Part shown: in pieces, positions 1-13,079 of the stretch
How the letters are laid out: each line of letters starts with the position of its first letter
Numbering within the stretch: the first letter of the stretch is position 1
Assembly (NCBI GenBank): GCA_009599575.1
Contig: VWND01000067.1
Location: 868,001 to 932,000, forward strand
DNA length: 64,000 nt
DNA from: Blumeriella jaapii
Lineage: Eukaryota; Ascomycota; Leotiomycetes; Helotiales; Drepanopezizaceae
Direction: 5' to 3'
Program-made: the position numbers and the translations under genes
Notes under the pieces: generated by a model
Told to the model about the DNA's origin: nothing
Databases searched by the model: none
What the model saw: the letters and a program-made list of their open reading frames with translations, nothing else

Positions 1-1228
1 ATTTAATTACGCCAAATTGAAAAATAATAAAAGCAAAAAGTTATTTTTAGATTTTATATTAAAAATTGCATTTTTATTAATTAAAAGTTACTAAATTACA
101 TATTTTCGTTGAATTTTTAATTTTTTATTATCGCATTTTATATTAAAACATTATTAACGCCAGATATTTAATTATAATAAATTGATAAATGATAATAACA
201 AAAAGATATTATTAAATTATAAATTAAAAGTTTTATTTTTATTAATTAAAAGTTTTAAAACGTAATGTTTGGTTTGAATTTATTATTTTTTATAATCGCA
301 TTTTAAATTAAAAAACTTCCAACGCTAGTTATTTAATTATAATAAACTGAAAAAAAGTAAGTTCAGCTTGCATTCGAATAGAATTTATAGAAATTATATG
401 AAATTCTACGTCGGAATATTTATTTTTGATTAAGTAAAAGTAATTTAAATCGTTTTTGTACGCATTTCCAATCAGAAATTATATTAATTAAACGGCTACG
501 AATCGTACAAATACAATATACTTTTATTAAAACTAAATAAAGCTTATATATTTTTTTTTGCTTTCTAGCTATTTTACATATGCTTTTCAGCTTTTAAATA
601 TCGGTATAATATTTATATTCGGAAGGTAAAAAACAAAACGCATAAGGTAAAAGAAAACCGTTAGTTTTACGAAAAGCTTCTGCTTAAGCGTATAATAAGT
701 AAAAAAAGCTGCTTACGAGCCTTGGATTTTAGGTTGTAAAAGCAATAAAGCTGTAAAACAAAAAAAAATCGTATTAAAAATAATAAATTGCATTTTTTTT
801 GCCGAAAATTTTAATATATAATAAAACGCGAGCTTAATAAAGCTTTTATAATTATCAAATATTTTATAACCGATTAAAAAGGTTTATCTGAATTATAATA
901 CAAAACATTTTAATTGCAAACAAATGTAAATAGGCTTTTTAAAAGCGAAAAAGCGAAAAAAAAATTGAAATTGCGTATAAAACACTTATTTAAATTGGTT
1001 TTTATTAATAAAATTTAATTTTTTAATTTAAAATCTGAAAATAACTGTTTGCTTTTATTATACTTTAATTTAATATAATTAATTATTTGGCGTTGGTGGT
1101 GTTTTAATATAAAATGCGATCGTAAAAAATCATAAACTGAGATAGGACATTTGAATGCAGTGGGACACTTGCTTTCCCTTACATTATCCGAGTGCCCGCA
1201 GGATAAATGTGGGAAGGCAGCCCACTAT
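1..1228 (+). mobile_element. T1: TIR element, left end cut by window start
   Basis: This is the right-hand 1228 bp of a terminal-inverted-repeat element whose full copy (T2) lies at 26607-27968 in the opposite orientation. Base 1 matches 63774 in T3, so 134 bp are missing on the left and the full length would again be 1362 bp. The right terminus reads GGCAGCCCACTAT and is followed by TA, the target duplication. A subterminal unit containing CGCATTTTA and its reverse complement recurs near 130, 295 and 1110. No ORF is visible, so it is non-autonomous. It sits in a G1 copy: the empty site is preserved at about 18035, where the sequence runs through without it. Confidence 0.85.
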
Positions 1229-1230
1229 TA

Positions 1231-3290
1231 TTAGCGAAAAAAGCTATAGGCGCTTTTTGGATTTTAACTAATCGAAAATAATACTTATATATTACTACTT
1301 TTTTTATAAAATGCAATAATAATTTGTTTTTTCCGTTATAAAATCTTACGTAATTAACGAATTCGCAGCTTAATTCAAATAGATTTTCAAATATATTTTC
1401 GGTTTAAAAACTAAAAAAATCGGCTTTTAAAAATACTCGTTGCTTTTATTTTTTTTTATTTCAGTCGAGCTTTATAATCGCGTTAAAAGCTTTAAAATAT
1501 GTTTTAAAATTCGCGTAGCCTAAATAAGCTGTAGCACGCGCTTTAATATATTTCGCAGTTTTTCGTCGGAATATAAATTAATTATTAAAATTAATTTCGA
1601 ATACGTTATAATTCAAATTTCTGATAACAGCAAATCGATTAGCGAAGCCGATTATATCGACTTTTTTTATAATCAAATCGTAATACGCCGCGTAATAATA
1701 TACGTAAAAATAGCGAAATTTACCGTTTTTTTTAGCGTTAACGTTATTCGTAAAAATAAAATTAAAAAATCGGAATTTTTCAGCGAAAAAAAAACTTGAA
1801 TAAAAACGGATTATCGTTTTCAAAAGTTTTTTTTTATGCTTTGGCGTATGATATTTGCAATTTTCCGAAAAAAACTTAATATAATTTTCGTTTAAAAAAA
1901 AAAAAACTGACGGATTCATTTAATATTTGCGTAAAAATATCGAAAAAAAAAAATTTAATCGTAGCGTCGTCGAAAGCGAAAGTTTTAAATAAAATAATCT
2001 GATTTTACGTTCTTTATAAAAAATTTTCCGCGATAATTTCGATATCTTTTTCCAAGCTTTTTCGATCGAATCGTATAAGAATCGAGATTTTAAACGCTTT
2101 TATTAAAATTTGAAATATTAATGCAAATAATACGACGTTTTTAAACGCAGCAGAAGTTTTTAACGTTTGCGTATTTAATTTCGAAAAATCAAAATTAAAA
2201 TCGTTCGAATTCTTTTTTTCGGAATAGCGGAATTTTTTAAATTTGATTTTGTAAAATCGTGGCGTTTTTTATTAATTAGCTTAAAAGCTATATTTCGGCG
2301 TCGATTTCCGGCTGTTTTTATTCGCGATGCTTTTTTTGCTAACGACGCGAATAATTTTCTTTTTCGAATAAAAATTTTTTCGGAAATATCGACGCGCTTT
2401 TTTGCGTTTTCCGTTTTTATTTTTTTAAAATTGTTTTTATTAATATAATAAATTTTCGGTATTCGAATAAGCGGTTGTTTGCTATTACGCTTTTGATTTC
2501 GTTTTCGGATTCGTTTTTAATAATCGAAAATAAAAATCGCCGAATTGTTTTAGCTGCTTTGGAAATATTAATTGCTACCGCGTGCGTTTTTTCGAAATAA
2601 ACGAAAAAAATACTGGCTTTTTCGTTTTTTTTATCGTCGTAAATTTAAAATATCGGAATAGCGTCGTGTTTTTTTTCGGTATGAAAATATCGCATTTAGC
2701 GACGTTTAATTTTTTGCTTTAAAAAAGTATTAGATTTAAAGTTTTGCAGCCGATTAATATTTTTTTTAACGATTGGATAACGTCGTCGATTAGCTTGCAA
2801 ACAGCTGTAAAAAAGCTTATAAATCTGCGAGCTTTTGGATTATTAGCTTTTAGAACTTGCGCTTTAAAAATATAAGCGTTTAATACTTAAACTTTTTTTT
2901 TCGTAAAAGTAATAATTTCGAAACAAGCGAGGTATCGAAGTAAAATAACACTTGTAATTTTGCTGAAAACGTATTATTAATTTTTTTTTTTTAATTTAGC
3001 AAAAAGCGCAAGATCCGGTTTGTTATTTTTTTATTATTATTTCGAGCTTTTTTTGCTTCGGCGAAAGCTTTTAAAACGTTATTATAATTTAATAAAAACT
3101 TATCGTAATTAAAACTTTTGCGAACAAATTTAATTTTAACGAAACTTTTGTAATCGAATAAGAATTCGTTAACGTTTTTAGTTATTATATCGAATTGTTT
3201 TATAAATATTTTTACGAAAGCTGCTTATTAATTTAAAATAACGGTATTATATGCTTATTTAAATTCGGAAAAATTGCGTATAAAATAATT
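1231..3290 (-). pseudogene. G1 accessory ORF (ORF3), RIP-mutated, partial
   Basis: Minus-strand relic of the G1 extra ORF, matching about 48855-50913 of the complete copy. The longest stretch without stops is 1578-1919 (113 codons), containing GKFRYFYVYYYAAYYDLI and IGFANRFAVIRNL. It is continuous near 2760, where the copy at 41143-52391 has a one-base shift in an A run, so the ancestral frame was open there. I do not recognise the product: no zinc knuckle, protease, RT, integrase motif, signal peptide or clear membrane segment is visible. Stops are TAA/TAG/TGA that RIP can make from CAA, CAG and TGG. Its C-terminal third lies beyond the T1 insertion. Confidence 0.6.
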
Positions 3291-3880
3291 TCGTTCCAAA
3301 ATAAATTAAAAATAAATTTGCTAAATTTAGCAACGCTTTGCTTAGAAAACGATACGCTATCGATAAGTTTATTAATCAAAAACATATATTGTATTTATTT
3401 AAAAGAAAAATACGGGAATTATAAGATATTTAAATTTAAAAATTACGAAAATTCGCATGCTGTTTTTTTAGTAAATTATAATTGTTCAAACAGGCTTTCG
3501 TTCAGAACAACGAAAAAAGTAAATAATGCAAAAAGTGGCAAATAATAAAATGCATAAAAAATAGTTTTTGTAAAACGTACGAGCAAAATAAATATATCAA
3601 ATATACGGCTTAAATATATACAAAGCTTTTGTTTTAATAAACAGAAATATAATCAAACAAAAAAAAGTATAATAAATTTTTAAATAATATAAAAAAAAAT
3701 CTTAAAAATAAATAATATATATAAAACAAAATAATTAAATTATATATAAATAAAACAAAACAAAAACAATAAAACAAAATATAAAAAAAAAACAATAAAC
3801 AATAAAATAATAAAACAATTAATAAACAATTTTATATATATTTTTCTTTTTTTCGGTTATAAATAAAATCACGATTTAAA
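3291..3880. other. G1 spacer between pol and ORF3
   Basis: Very A+T-rich stretch of about 590 bp (poly-A/T, AATAAAACAA-type words) with no domain. The same spacer occurs at 48286-48850 in the complete G1 copy, so it is part of the element. It could hold a terminator and promoter for the downstream ORF, but no motif is decisive. Confidence 0.6.
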
Positions 3881-6050
3881 CCGTGTTTTTAACGGCGTGA
3901 TTATCGTCCGGTTGTTTTTAGACTTTTCCAAAAGGTTCTTTTTTTAAAAAATATAATCGCTTTGGTCGGAATCGTCGTCAGAATCGCTGAAATCGAAATC
4001 GGTATTTAAATCAGCATTTAAAAAATAAATTTGTTAATTTTTTTTGTAAAATCGTTTTAACCGATTGGCGGCGAACGTTTTTTTCAGTTTCGTTTTATCG
4101 AATTCTGTAAGTTTGTAATAGCTTTTATTTAATTCGGCTTCGTATATTTCGTAAGGTCCGAGTTATTTATAATTAAATTTAATATCGGCCGATTTATTAA
4201 TACCGCGCTAAACGTCGTAAATTGAAAGTAAATTTCTCTTTCTGATTAGCGTTTTTTTAAAACTTTAGTTTTATTTCAGATTTTTTTAGCTGCTTTCTTA
4301 AACTTTTTTTTTTTAAAAATTATTTTTTTTATATTTATATCGCGGTAATTTAATTATTTAAATTTTATTGCTAATAAATCTGTTTTCGTTATTTTTTAAT
4401 CACGTTATAAAGTTTTTATATAAGCCATTTTTTTTTCAAAAGCAATCGAGCGTTTTTGCCGTACTAAATGAAAAATAAAATTGTTTTAGTAAAACGTATA
4501 TATATATGCGTATAATAAAAAGTATTTTCGAAAATTTCCGCGACCAACGCTTATAACTTTTTCGAATAGCTTTTAAAAACCCGTCGAAAATATTTTTATA
4601 ACTTCGTTTAACAAATCCGTTGCTTTTCGAATTTAAAACCGAAATTTAAATACGTTAAATACCGTATTCTTTTATAAAAATCTCGATAATACTTTTATTT
4701 TCGAATTTATTATCGATGTTTAATTTGTTAAACAAACCGTATCGATATATAACGTTTTTCCAAAAAAAAATCGTTATAATTTCGGAAATGACGTTTCGGA
4801 AAAATCGCTTTTTAAATTATTTAAATAAATCGTCGATAACGAATACAAAATATATATATTCGCGATCGATAATCGACACGTATATAACGTCGAAATTGAT
4901 TTCTTCTTAAATTTTAAAAAACTATATCGGATATAATAGATTTTTTTTCGGCCAGGCTTTCGTTCTTGACAAAAAATACAATTTTTAACGAAAGCTTTGC
5001 AATTTTCAAAACATTTTTTTATCAAAAATAGTTTTTGATTCGGTAATAAATAGTTTCAGCTTTTTTATAAAACATTTTTTCGTAAGCTTTTTCTATAATT
5101 TAAGTCTTATCGATTTTGTTATTTATTATTAGCCGTTTCTAATATATATCATTTTTTATTTTATATAGCTTTTTGTTAGCTAAAATATAATCGAAAGCTT
5201 GGTTTTTAAATATTTTAAATTAGTAATTTAATACGCGAAATGGTTTAAACAAAATAAATAAATAATATGCAATTAAATAAAAGTTTTTAGTTTCGTAATT
5301 ATCGATTAAAAGTTTATTTTCGTCGTTAATCGGCTTATTCCGATCGTTTTCGGTTAAATCCATTCGCGATGCCAGCCGAAATAATAACGCGAATGCTTTT
5401 TCGGCCCGAAAATTAATATTTTTTTATTCGCGGTGCCAGCCGAAATAACAACGCGAATAATTTCTGTTTTATAAAACGCAAAAAGCAAATAGCGAAATAG
5501 CCGATTTCGTTAGCGATTTATTCGTCGATATTTTATTCGTTTTGTTTAGCGAAGTCGAACGGATAAAAACGTTTTCGTTTAAAAAAAACGTTTGCAATTA
5601 TATTAATCGTTTTTTTAATATGTTTGATTTCGAAGTTTATAAGTTTTATCCAAGCTATTTAATTAATAACGAATGCTTATGATAAATTATTCGCTTTTTT
5701 ATTTAATTAATCGATAAGAATTTTTGCGTTTGTTTTTAAAATAAAATATACGTTATATAATTCGCTGTTTATTTTTTTTATTTTTTTAAAAACATTTCGA
5801 TATTTTCGTTTGATATTATCGTAGCGTGCTTTCGCGAAGAATTATAAAACGCTTTCGAATCATAAAAAATAACGTTTTTTATTTTCGTCGATTTGTTATA
5901 ATATAGCTTTTTAACCGAAAATAATAACGTCGATAAATAAAATAATTTCTTTCGCGTTTAGGCTGTAATCGATCCGTATAAGCGATAAGGCCGATAAAAA
6001 ATCGTTTTCAAAAATTTTCATAATTTTATTCTGTTTTTTCTTAAACGAGC
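3880..6050 (-). pseudogene. G1 pol C-terminal part: RNase H end, integrase
   Basis: Minus-strand relic of a Ty3-type polyprotein. From N- to C-terminus: the RNase H tail (about 6050-5560), a linker with two copies of a TTCGCG..TGCCAGCCGAAAT-like motif (about 5345-5460), the integrase zinc-binding region ending KNCIFC (about 5000), then the integrase core (about 4960-4500) and a C-terminal tail rich in Ser/Asp before mutation (about 3880-4020). Residues 4774-5025 are stop-free. Integrase inserts the cDNA into host DNA; this copy is dead because of many stops and missing 5' sequence. Confidence 0.8.
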
Positions 6051-6666
6051 TTCGTTTTGGAAATTTTTTTTTACAATTAATTTCGATTTACACCGTTGCA
6101 ATTCGCTTAAGCTGTTCGTTTTATATATAAAAACTTATTTAAATAAAATAGATTTTATATTTTTTACTTTTTTTATTTTATAGCATTTTTTAATTTTTAA
6201 GTTTTTAATTTCGGTTTTTGCTTTTTTTTTAAATTGCTTTTTTATCTGATGGTTTTTCAATTCGTTTCAGTTTTTTAAAACCTTCGGCAAATTGTTCCGA
6301 TATTGTTTTTGGTCGGAAAGCTGAATATTTTTTACCGATTTTTTTTTTATCGAAGCCGCCACTACTGCGTAAACGGCCTGGAAATCTTTTTTATTCACTT
6401 GAATCGGCTCGTTTGTTTAAAACGTATAAACGAATTCGTCGATTTGTTATTTGGTGAATAAGGCTACTGGTTAAAAGATGTCGCATACCGTGGCGTATAT
6501 TTCCGATCTGTTCGGCCAGTATAAAATGGAATTTGTACGATTTCGTTTGGCAGTTTCTGAAATCAGCTGCTTTTTATCGCTTATTTCGATTTGTTTTTTT
6601 ATTTCTTTTCAATGGTGCTTTTTTTTAGTAGTCAGCTTTGGAAGAGTTTTCAAAAGCAAGCGTTTA
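6050..6666 (-). pseudogene. Copia linker / RT N-terminus fragment
   Basis: Relic of the stretch between integrase and reverse transcriptase of element C. On the minus strand it matches 54430-55050: an EFVYTF..NEPIQ-like segment, a Lys/Gln-rich segment and the first RT residues. It is cut at about 6050 by fusion to G1, and at 6667 by the G2-a insertion. The 6478-6666 part is less mutated than its surroundings. Confidence 0.7.
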
Positions 6667-6671
6667 GATAG

Positions 6672-6935
6672 TGTGACGACTCACTTTTTTGCCCTTCGTG
6701 TCACCCCAGCAACTACGTGTAGCTGCAAGCTCCCTGATTTCCTGATGGGTCTCCTATCAACTATGGAAACTATTTATATACATAAGGCATTTTTTTTTTA
6801 GCACCTCTGTCTTTTGCAATTGTTGATTTTAAATAAACATTTTTGTTACAAAACCAAAGGCTCGTTTTTTATATTATATAAACACGGCGATCAGTTAATT
6901 AATTTTTTAGCTTTTCGACTGATTAAATCGTTATA
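6672..6935 (+). repeat. G2-a 5' LTR
   Basis: Starts TGTGACGACTC and ends AATCGTTATA (ancestrally TCGTCACA). The first 120 bp keep G+C-rich wording (CACCCCAGCAACTACGTG), while the last 100 bp are converted to A+T, unlike the 3' LTR, where the pattern is reversed. Confidence 0.95.
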
Positions 6936-7299
6936 CTATTAATAACTTTTTTTTTACGCTAGCGACGGCGTAAAATTTTTTTTTTTTCGAATTTCTTACG
7001 AGTTATACTAAAATAATCGACCGGTCGTGAAAAAGCTTATTTCCGTATTTCGCGAAAAATAGCTTTTGTTTAACGATTCCTTTTTTAGCAAAGCTTTTCA
7101 ACTTCTGCTATTATATTTTAAATTTTTTTTTAATCAGCGAAAAAACAGCTTTTTCCAAAAGTTTTTTTTTTTAAAAAACAATTTTTTTTCCGAGGAAAAA
7201 AAAAAAAAAAAAAAAAGGCAAAGCGCCAACTATTTCGCTTGCCATTTTTTTTTAAAGCTTAGCGCTAAAAGCGTTTAGTTAAGACTTTTGCAAAATCAA

Positions 7300-8560
7300 T
7301 TGAAAAAAGCGCAAAAGCGTAAACGATAACTTCTGGAAATTATACGAATGCGACAGATTTTTTAATTAAAGCGTTTAATAAAATTTATCGAACGTGCTTT
7401 TGCCAATCGCGAATTTGCTGCTTTTTCCTTTTTTCGCAACGTTTTATTTTAATTAATAAACGCTGTAGATCAATTTCCACGCTTTTCGCGAACTCTTTTT
7501 AAATCTTTTTTTAACGGCCAAAACTTTAGCGCGCTTTTCGAACGCTATGGTTTTTATTTATTTGCTAATTTTCGACTAGCTCGTATAAAACGGGTTTCAA
7601 ATTTTAAATTTAAATTAAATAATAATAAAAATTATAAAACACGCTATTAAAAAACTAAAATTCTCGACAATTTCGAATTTTATTACGATTATTTTATTAG
7701 CGATCGATTTCTTAAAAATTATATATTCGATCAAACCGAAAGCGTAGCAAAAAAGTTTTTTATTCCGCGTATTTTAAACCGCTTCGATTTTATATTTTCC
7801 GAAAAATTAATAAAAAAAATCGCCGATTTCCTAGCCGACTTTTCCGACGTTTAAAAGGCCGAAAACGAATTTAAAATGCTTATAATAAATACGCACGACG
7901 ATTTTTAGCGATTTTACCTGCGATTTTTTACTTTCGCAGCGAATGTTTAAATACGAATTAACAAACAGTTTCGGAACGCTTTTCGCGATAAAATATCAAA
8001 GCGTTTATAAGAAAAGCTGCATTTGAAATAAGCGCGTACAACGATTTTTAAAAGTTGGCTTACCGCCGTCCGTTAAAAAATTAAAATTAATTAGCTAAAC
8101 AAATTTTATACGCGAATCGCTTTTCAACCAAGTTTATTATTTATTAAAATGGTAAATTTTTAATTAAAACGTACTACGAGTTAAATCGTACGTACGAAAG
8201 TCGTTCAAATATTCCACAGGCTTTTTTTAAGCCCTTTGTTTTTTTTCCTTTTCTACGCCAAAACGTTTTTTCTGGCGTTTCTTTTCGATCGGACTAACGA
8301 CAACGCTCGTTTTCCATTTTATATTAAAAAATTTAAAAAAGCCAATTTGCACGACTTTTTACGGGCCGACTTTCGGTTTTATCTAAAAGCTTTTTTAAGC
8401 TGATAAATATAAACGAGGTCGAGCCGGCCGAAAATCCGCTTTTTAATAATAATAATAAAAATAAAAATCTTTTTTTAAACGATTTTCAAAACGCATACGA
8501 AAAAATTAAAAGTTTTTTCGTTAATCGGAAAAACGCTTAAGCTTAAGCAAAGCTTTTTTT
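7300..8560 (+). pseudogene. G2-a gag relic
   Basis: Reads through RIP stops as a Gag-like chain: a helical N-terminal part from about 7346 (MRQIF), a capsid-like segment with EFKMLIIN, QKAENEF-type and FRDKISKRL-type words (about 7740-8060), then a short linker with FDRTNDNARF (about 8285-8330) before the protease. No clean CCHC knuckle is readable. Gag packages the element RNA into cytoplasmic virus-like particles. Multiple stops make it non-functional. The same region is readable on the minus strand at about 24600-25760 and 59500-60720. Confidence 0.7.
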
Positions 8561-11500
8561 TTAAGCGTGTTGCGCGATATGCGTTATTTTAACGTTCGAA
8601 AGCTTTTTAATAACGATTTATTAACAATTTCCGTTATATTTATTAAAAATAACCTTTTGTACAAAATAAAAGCGTTCGCCGATTTTAAAGCAAACGGTTA
8701 TGCGTTAATCGATTCGGCGCTGATCAGATCTTGTTTTTTCTTTTTAAAACTTTTGATTTAATTTTTTCCGGCTTTTTTTTTTATAAAAGAGTATAATAAA
8801 GCTCGTGGCCATTTAATTATACATTTTACGCCTTTTAATTTTATTATTAATAATCGAATATAATTGTTTACTTTTTTTTTGATTATTAACCTCGGAAATT
8901 ATAATATAATTTTAAAAAAAGCTTGGCTGACCGAATATAAAATTTTATTAAATTGTAATAAAAGCAAGCTTTATTAGCCGAAGTTTTACTTTTCTACAGC
9001 TTTTTACGCTTGTTATATTAAAGTTTTTTATTTGCATTTCCGAAAAATTCAATTTCGCTATTAAAACGACGCTGTAAAACGTAACAAAAACCTTAATTAA
9101 TTATAGCAGATTTACGACGTTATACGAAGCGCGAAAAAATCGAATTTTACTCGCGGTGCCAATTTCGATAGCGACGCCAATAAAATAATTTAAAAAATTA
9201 TACCACCGCTTATCCAGGCTGCCGAATTTTTTATTATTATTATTTTTTTTTTTTTTTTTTTCGTTAGAATAATTTTTTCGTTTTACGAAAAACAATTATA
9301 TTAAAAACCGAAAAAAAGCTTTCGCTGCGATAGCTTTTTAATTTAATATAATCGATAATTCAGATAAACTTCTTTTTAAACTTTCCAAACGACCAATTCG
9401 AAAACGGATTTCTTAATCTATTGTTGATTTAATTTCCATCTGCCAGATTATTACATACGCTTTTAAGCTGATTTTCAAAAAAAAAACAATTAAAATATTT
9501 TTAACTTTCCTGTACGAAATCGACAAAATATTAAATAATTTTACGTATAACATTTTGTTTAAAATTTAATTTCACGGTTTTTTCGAACGTTTTAAAACAA
9601 ACGAAATATCGATTTCGACCTTTTCAATTAGTTTAGTAAAGCTAATTTCGAATAAACTTTTTTTCGAATTTTTTTCTCCGGAATACAAAAACTTCGAACA
9701 TGTGTTTTTTAAAGCCGTTAGTAACGAGCTAGCTTTTTACCGGCTTTACGACTATAAAATCGAGCTTATTATAAATGAATAAAAAGCTTAAATACATTTT
9801 TTTGTATAAAATATCGATTTTAAAGCTCGAAATTATTAAAATCTATTTGCAAAATAATTTTAATAAACGTTTTATCGAATTTTTTACCGCTTTTTTCGCT
9901 ATTACAATGCTTTTCGCTAAAAAAACCCGAAGGTTTACTGCGTTTTTATATCGATTATCGAGCTTTTAATAACGTTATTCGTAAGAATCGCTATTTTTTT
10001 TTTTTATCGATAAAGACTTTTGCTTGATTTTCGGAAACGCGAATTTTTACGAAGTTCGAGATTCGTTAAGCTTTTTATAAAATTCGAATAAATTTCGTTA
10101 ATAAAAAACTAACGACGTTCCGTACGCGTTACGGCGCTTATAAATATAGACTGCTATTTTTTGGCTTTATTAATAAATTCGCAATTTATCAACGCTATAT
10201 AAACGACGTTTTTTTCGATTATTTAAACGATTTTTATATTATATATTTGAATAATATTTTTATTTATTCGTTCGATTTATTAAAATACGCTATATACGTT
10301 CGCAAAATGCTTTAAAAGCTCGCTAACGCTGAATTACAGGCCGATATTCGAAAGTTTAAATTTAACGTTATTCGGATCCGTTATCTAAACTTTATTATTT
10401 CGATTAAAAGCTTAAAAGTAAATTTAGAAAAGGTTTTCGTCGTCGCTTATTAAAAGCTTTTTATTATTATAAAAAATATACAAAGCTTTTTTGGTTTTGT
10501 AATTTTTACCGACGTTTTATTCGAAACTACGGTATAATTGCAAAGCTTTTGATTTATTTAATTCAAGTTAACGTTTTTTATAATTTCCTTTCTGAATATC
10601 AAAAAAATTTCGACTTTTTTATATTAGCTTTTATTATTGCATTAGTTTTATAATATTATAAGCAAAACTTTTTTTGCATATTAGAAACTGACGTTTTCGA
10701 CGGCGTAATCGCTTTTATGCTTTCGCAATTTTATAACGACGATTAGCTTTCAGTCGCTTATTTCAATAAAACTATAACTTTCGCAAAGCTGAACTACGTC
10801 GTATACGATAAAAAATATTCGCAATCGTAAAATTTCTAAGCAATTTTCGTATTAAATTAATTGATTTAGTTTATCAAATCAAAATTATTATTAATTATAA
10901 GATTTTGAAATTTTTTATGACTTTTAAACTTTTAAACGCTCGATAAAAACGCTGGACCGAGCTTTTCGCCGATTATAATTTTTTTATTACGTATAAACCA
11001 GATAAATATAATTTTCTGACTGACGCGTTAATACGTCGTACGAGCGAATTCGACCGTTAAAACTTTTTTAAACGCATTTAGCGTTTGCAAACCTTTTTCC
11101 GAGCCGATTAAATCGATTATCGCTTTTTAACTAAAAAACTTCGATTTTTTACGGCCTTCGAAACAGCTATTTTTATCGTTGAAATAATTGATTTTTTTTT
11201 CGTATTTCGTATCGTTGTTTAAATTTTTTACGCTAATCGTATAGCTAATAGTTTAATAGCTTTCCGAAAAAAAACTGTACGAAACGTTACGAAAAAAAAC
11301 AACGATAATAATATTTCGTATATATTTAAACGCGATTTGTTATTATATTACGGTCGTTTAATAAAATTAAACGTCGATTATTTACGTTTAGCTTTCGTAC
11401 GAAAAATACACGACCAAATTTTTACCGCTTATTCCAGCGTTTGCAAAACTACGCAATTGCTTTCGGATTAATATTATTAGCGAGGTATAACAGTTTTTGT

Positions 11501-12790
11501 AAAATAATATTATCGCAATTGCTACGCTTATCGAAAAAGTTTTTTTTAACAAAATAAGCGCTTCGGTTTATTTCAGCCTTTTTTTGTTTTTGACCACTTT
11601 TGAAAACACGTTATAATAAACTTTTGCAATTTTAATAAAAACAAATACGATTAAGATAACGTATTCGTAATAATAAATCGCTTTTCCAAGCAGATTATTT
11701 CGATTTTTTGCTATAAAAATATCGACGCTCGAAGCTTCGCCAAATTGTATATATTTTATATATATAAATATTTTGGCTTTTTAAAAAGTATTATTAGCGA
11801 TCGTGGCTTTTAATATTAATTTACTTTCTGGTTTAAATTAAATAAAATACTCGGTACGCAATTAAAGTTTTCGACAGCCGCTTATTTTAAAACTGACGAT
11901 CAAACCGAAATTTACAATTAATATTTGCAAAAACGCTTTCGACCTTTCGTAAATATTTATCAAAACAATTAAAACGAATTTTTTTAATAATAAATTTCGC
12001 TCAAATGATTTTTTTTTACGAAAGTCTAAATAGCCTTTTATTTTTTGAAATTATATACGATTTTACTTTTCATATTAATTAAAACTGAAAGTTCGATATT
12101 TTTATTTTTTTTTATGTTTTATATAAATTAAACGCAAACGAAGCTCGTGCGTACGCTCGCCGCTATTACGACGCCTGGAACTTCGTCAAATCGCATTTTT
12201 AATAAGCTTACGACAAAATAAAAAAAAGCGCGAATAAGTTTCGCCGCGCGATTTATTTTAACGTTAGCGATTATATATAGCTCGATATGCGTTTATTTCC
12301 GACCTTCCGGCCTTTTCGCAAGCTCGATAATTTTACAAACGGCCTTTTTAAAATTATAGCCAAAATTTTCGACAACGCTTTTAAACTAGATTTTTTTAAT
12401 ATTATAAACGTACATTTAGTTTTCTACGCTAATCGATTGCGTAAAACAGCTGACGACGCGCTTTCAGATTAAATTAATTTAGCTTTTAAATTTATTAATA
12501 TAATTAGTAAGTTTAAATACAAAATCGAAGAATTGATCGCCTGTCGAATGCAGCGAAAAACCTTTTAGTACAAAGCTTTTTAAATAAGCTTAAATAAAAA
12601 TTTTACGTAGTATTCCGCGTCTGACTTTATATACGGTTTTTTAAAAATACGCGACTTTTATTTAGCGTATAAAAAGCTTCCCGGTTTTTTTGCAAAACTT
12701 ATAAATTGGCTAAAAGCGTATTCCGAAGGTTTGGATTCGTACGATTATTTGGATAGCGACGTACTAATAGGTAAAAGCTCGAGGGCGCGC
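8561..12790 (+). pseudogene. G2-a pol: protease, RT, RNase H, integrase, chromodomain
   Basis: Protease starts near 8567 (LRDMRYFNVRKLF..), and its active site is ADFKANG, explained by RIP of DSGANG. RT (about 9690-10680) keeps YIIYLNNIFIYS near 10235-10270, the catalytic YLDD with both Asp mutated to Asn. RNase H starts near 10681 (LETDVFDGVIAFML). Integrase has a zinc-binding region (about 11390-11530) and a DDE core: first Asp changed (IINRFSK, about 11670), second kept (ISDRG, 11793-11807), Glu kept (DQTEIY, 11898-11915). A chromodomain-like end (about 12500-12720) has KIEELIAC and SASDFIY. In chromoviruses this domain directs integration to heterochromatin. Confidence 0.85.
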
Positions 12791-12800
12791 TTTTTCGGAC

Positions 12801-12810
12801 GGGGGGGTAA
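12801..12810 (+). other. G2-a polypurine tract
   Basis: GGGGGGGTAA directly abuts the 3' LTR. It would prime plus-strand DNA synthesis. Sister copies show the same position in reverse, purine-rich but RIP-altered, just after 20283 and 19509. Confidence 0.75.
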
Positions 12811-13074
12811 TGTAACGATTTACTTTTTTGCCTTTTATATTATTCCAGCAACTACGTATAGCTGCAAGCTTTCTGGTTTTTTAATAAGTTTCCTATCAAT
12901 TATAAAGATTATTTATATATATAAGGTATTTCCTTTTTGGCACTTTTGCTTTTTGCAGTTATTAATTCTAAATGAATATTTTTGTTACAGAACCAAAGGC
13001 TCGTTTCTTATACTATATGAACACGGCGACCAGTTGACTGATCTCCCAGCCCTCCGACTGATTAGATCGTCACA
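12811..13074 (+). repeat. G2-a 3' LTR
   Basis: Starts TGTAACGATT and ends TAGATCGTCACA; followed by the GATAG duplication. Its inner (left) half is mutated and its outer (right) half is almost clean, the mirror image of the 5' LTR. Confidence 0.95.
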
Positions 13075-13079
13075 GATAG

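Larger units (their letters stand above)
1231..6050 (-). mobile_element. G1 Ty3/Gypsy remnant (minus), 3' half
   Basis: The reverse complement is colinear with about 46090-50913 of the complete G1 copy at 41143-52391. It runs RNase H end, integrase, spacer, then most of the extra ORF. The left end is broken by T1 (TA duplication at 1229-1230). The right end stops abruptly at about 6050 inside the RNase H region, where Copia sequence begins with no LTR between. No LTR of this copy is in the window. It is useful because it confirms that the pol-spacer-extra ORF order belongs to the element and is not a later insertion. Confidence 0.85.
6672..13074 (+). mobile_element. G2-a: complete Ty3/Gypsy element (chromovirus type)
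   Basis: A 6403-bp element with two 264-bp LTRs starting TGTGACGA/TGTAACGA and ending TCGTTATA/TCGTCACA. It is flanked by a 5-bp duplication GATAG (6667-6671 and 13075-13079), and the uninterrupted site is readable at 54421-54425 as CTATC on the other strand. The order is LTR, gag, protease, RT, RNase H, integrase, chromodomain, polypurine tract, LTR. Two other full-length copies lie in the window (20018-26421 and the split 19241-61374). All are inactivated by RIP. Outer LTR ends are nearly unmutated; inner halves are heavily mutated. Confidence 0.95.
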
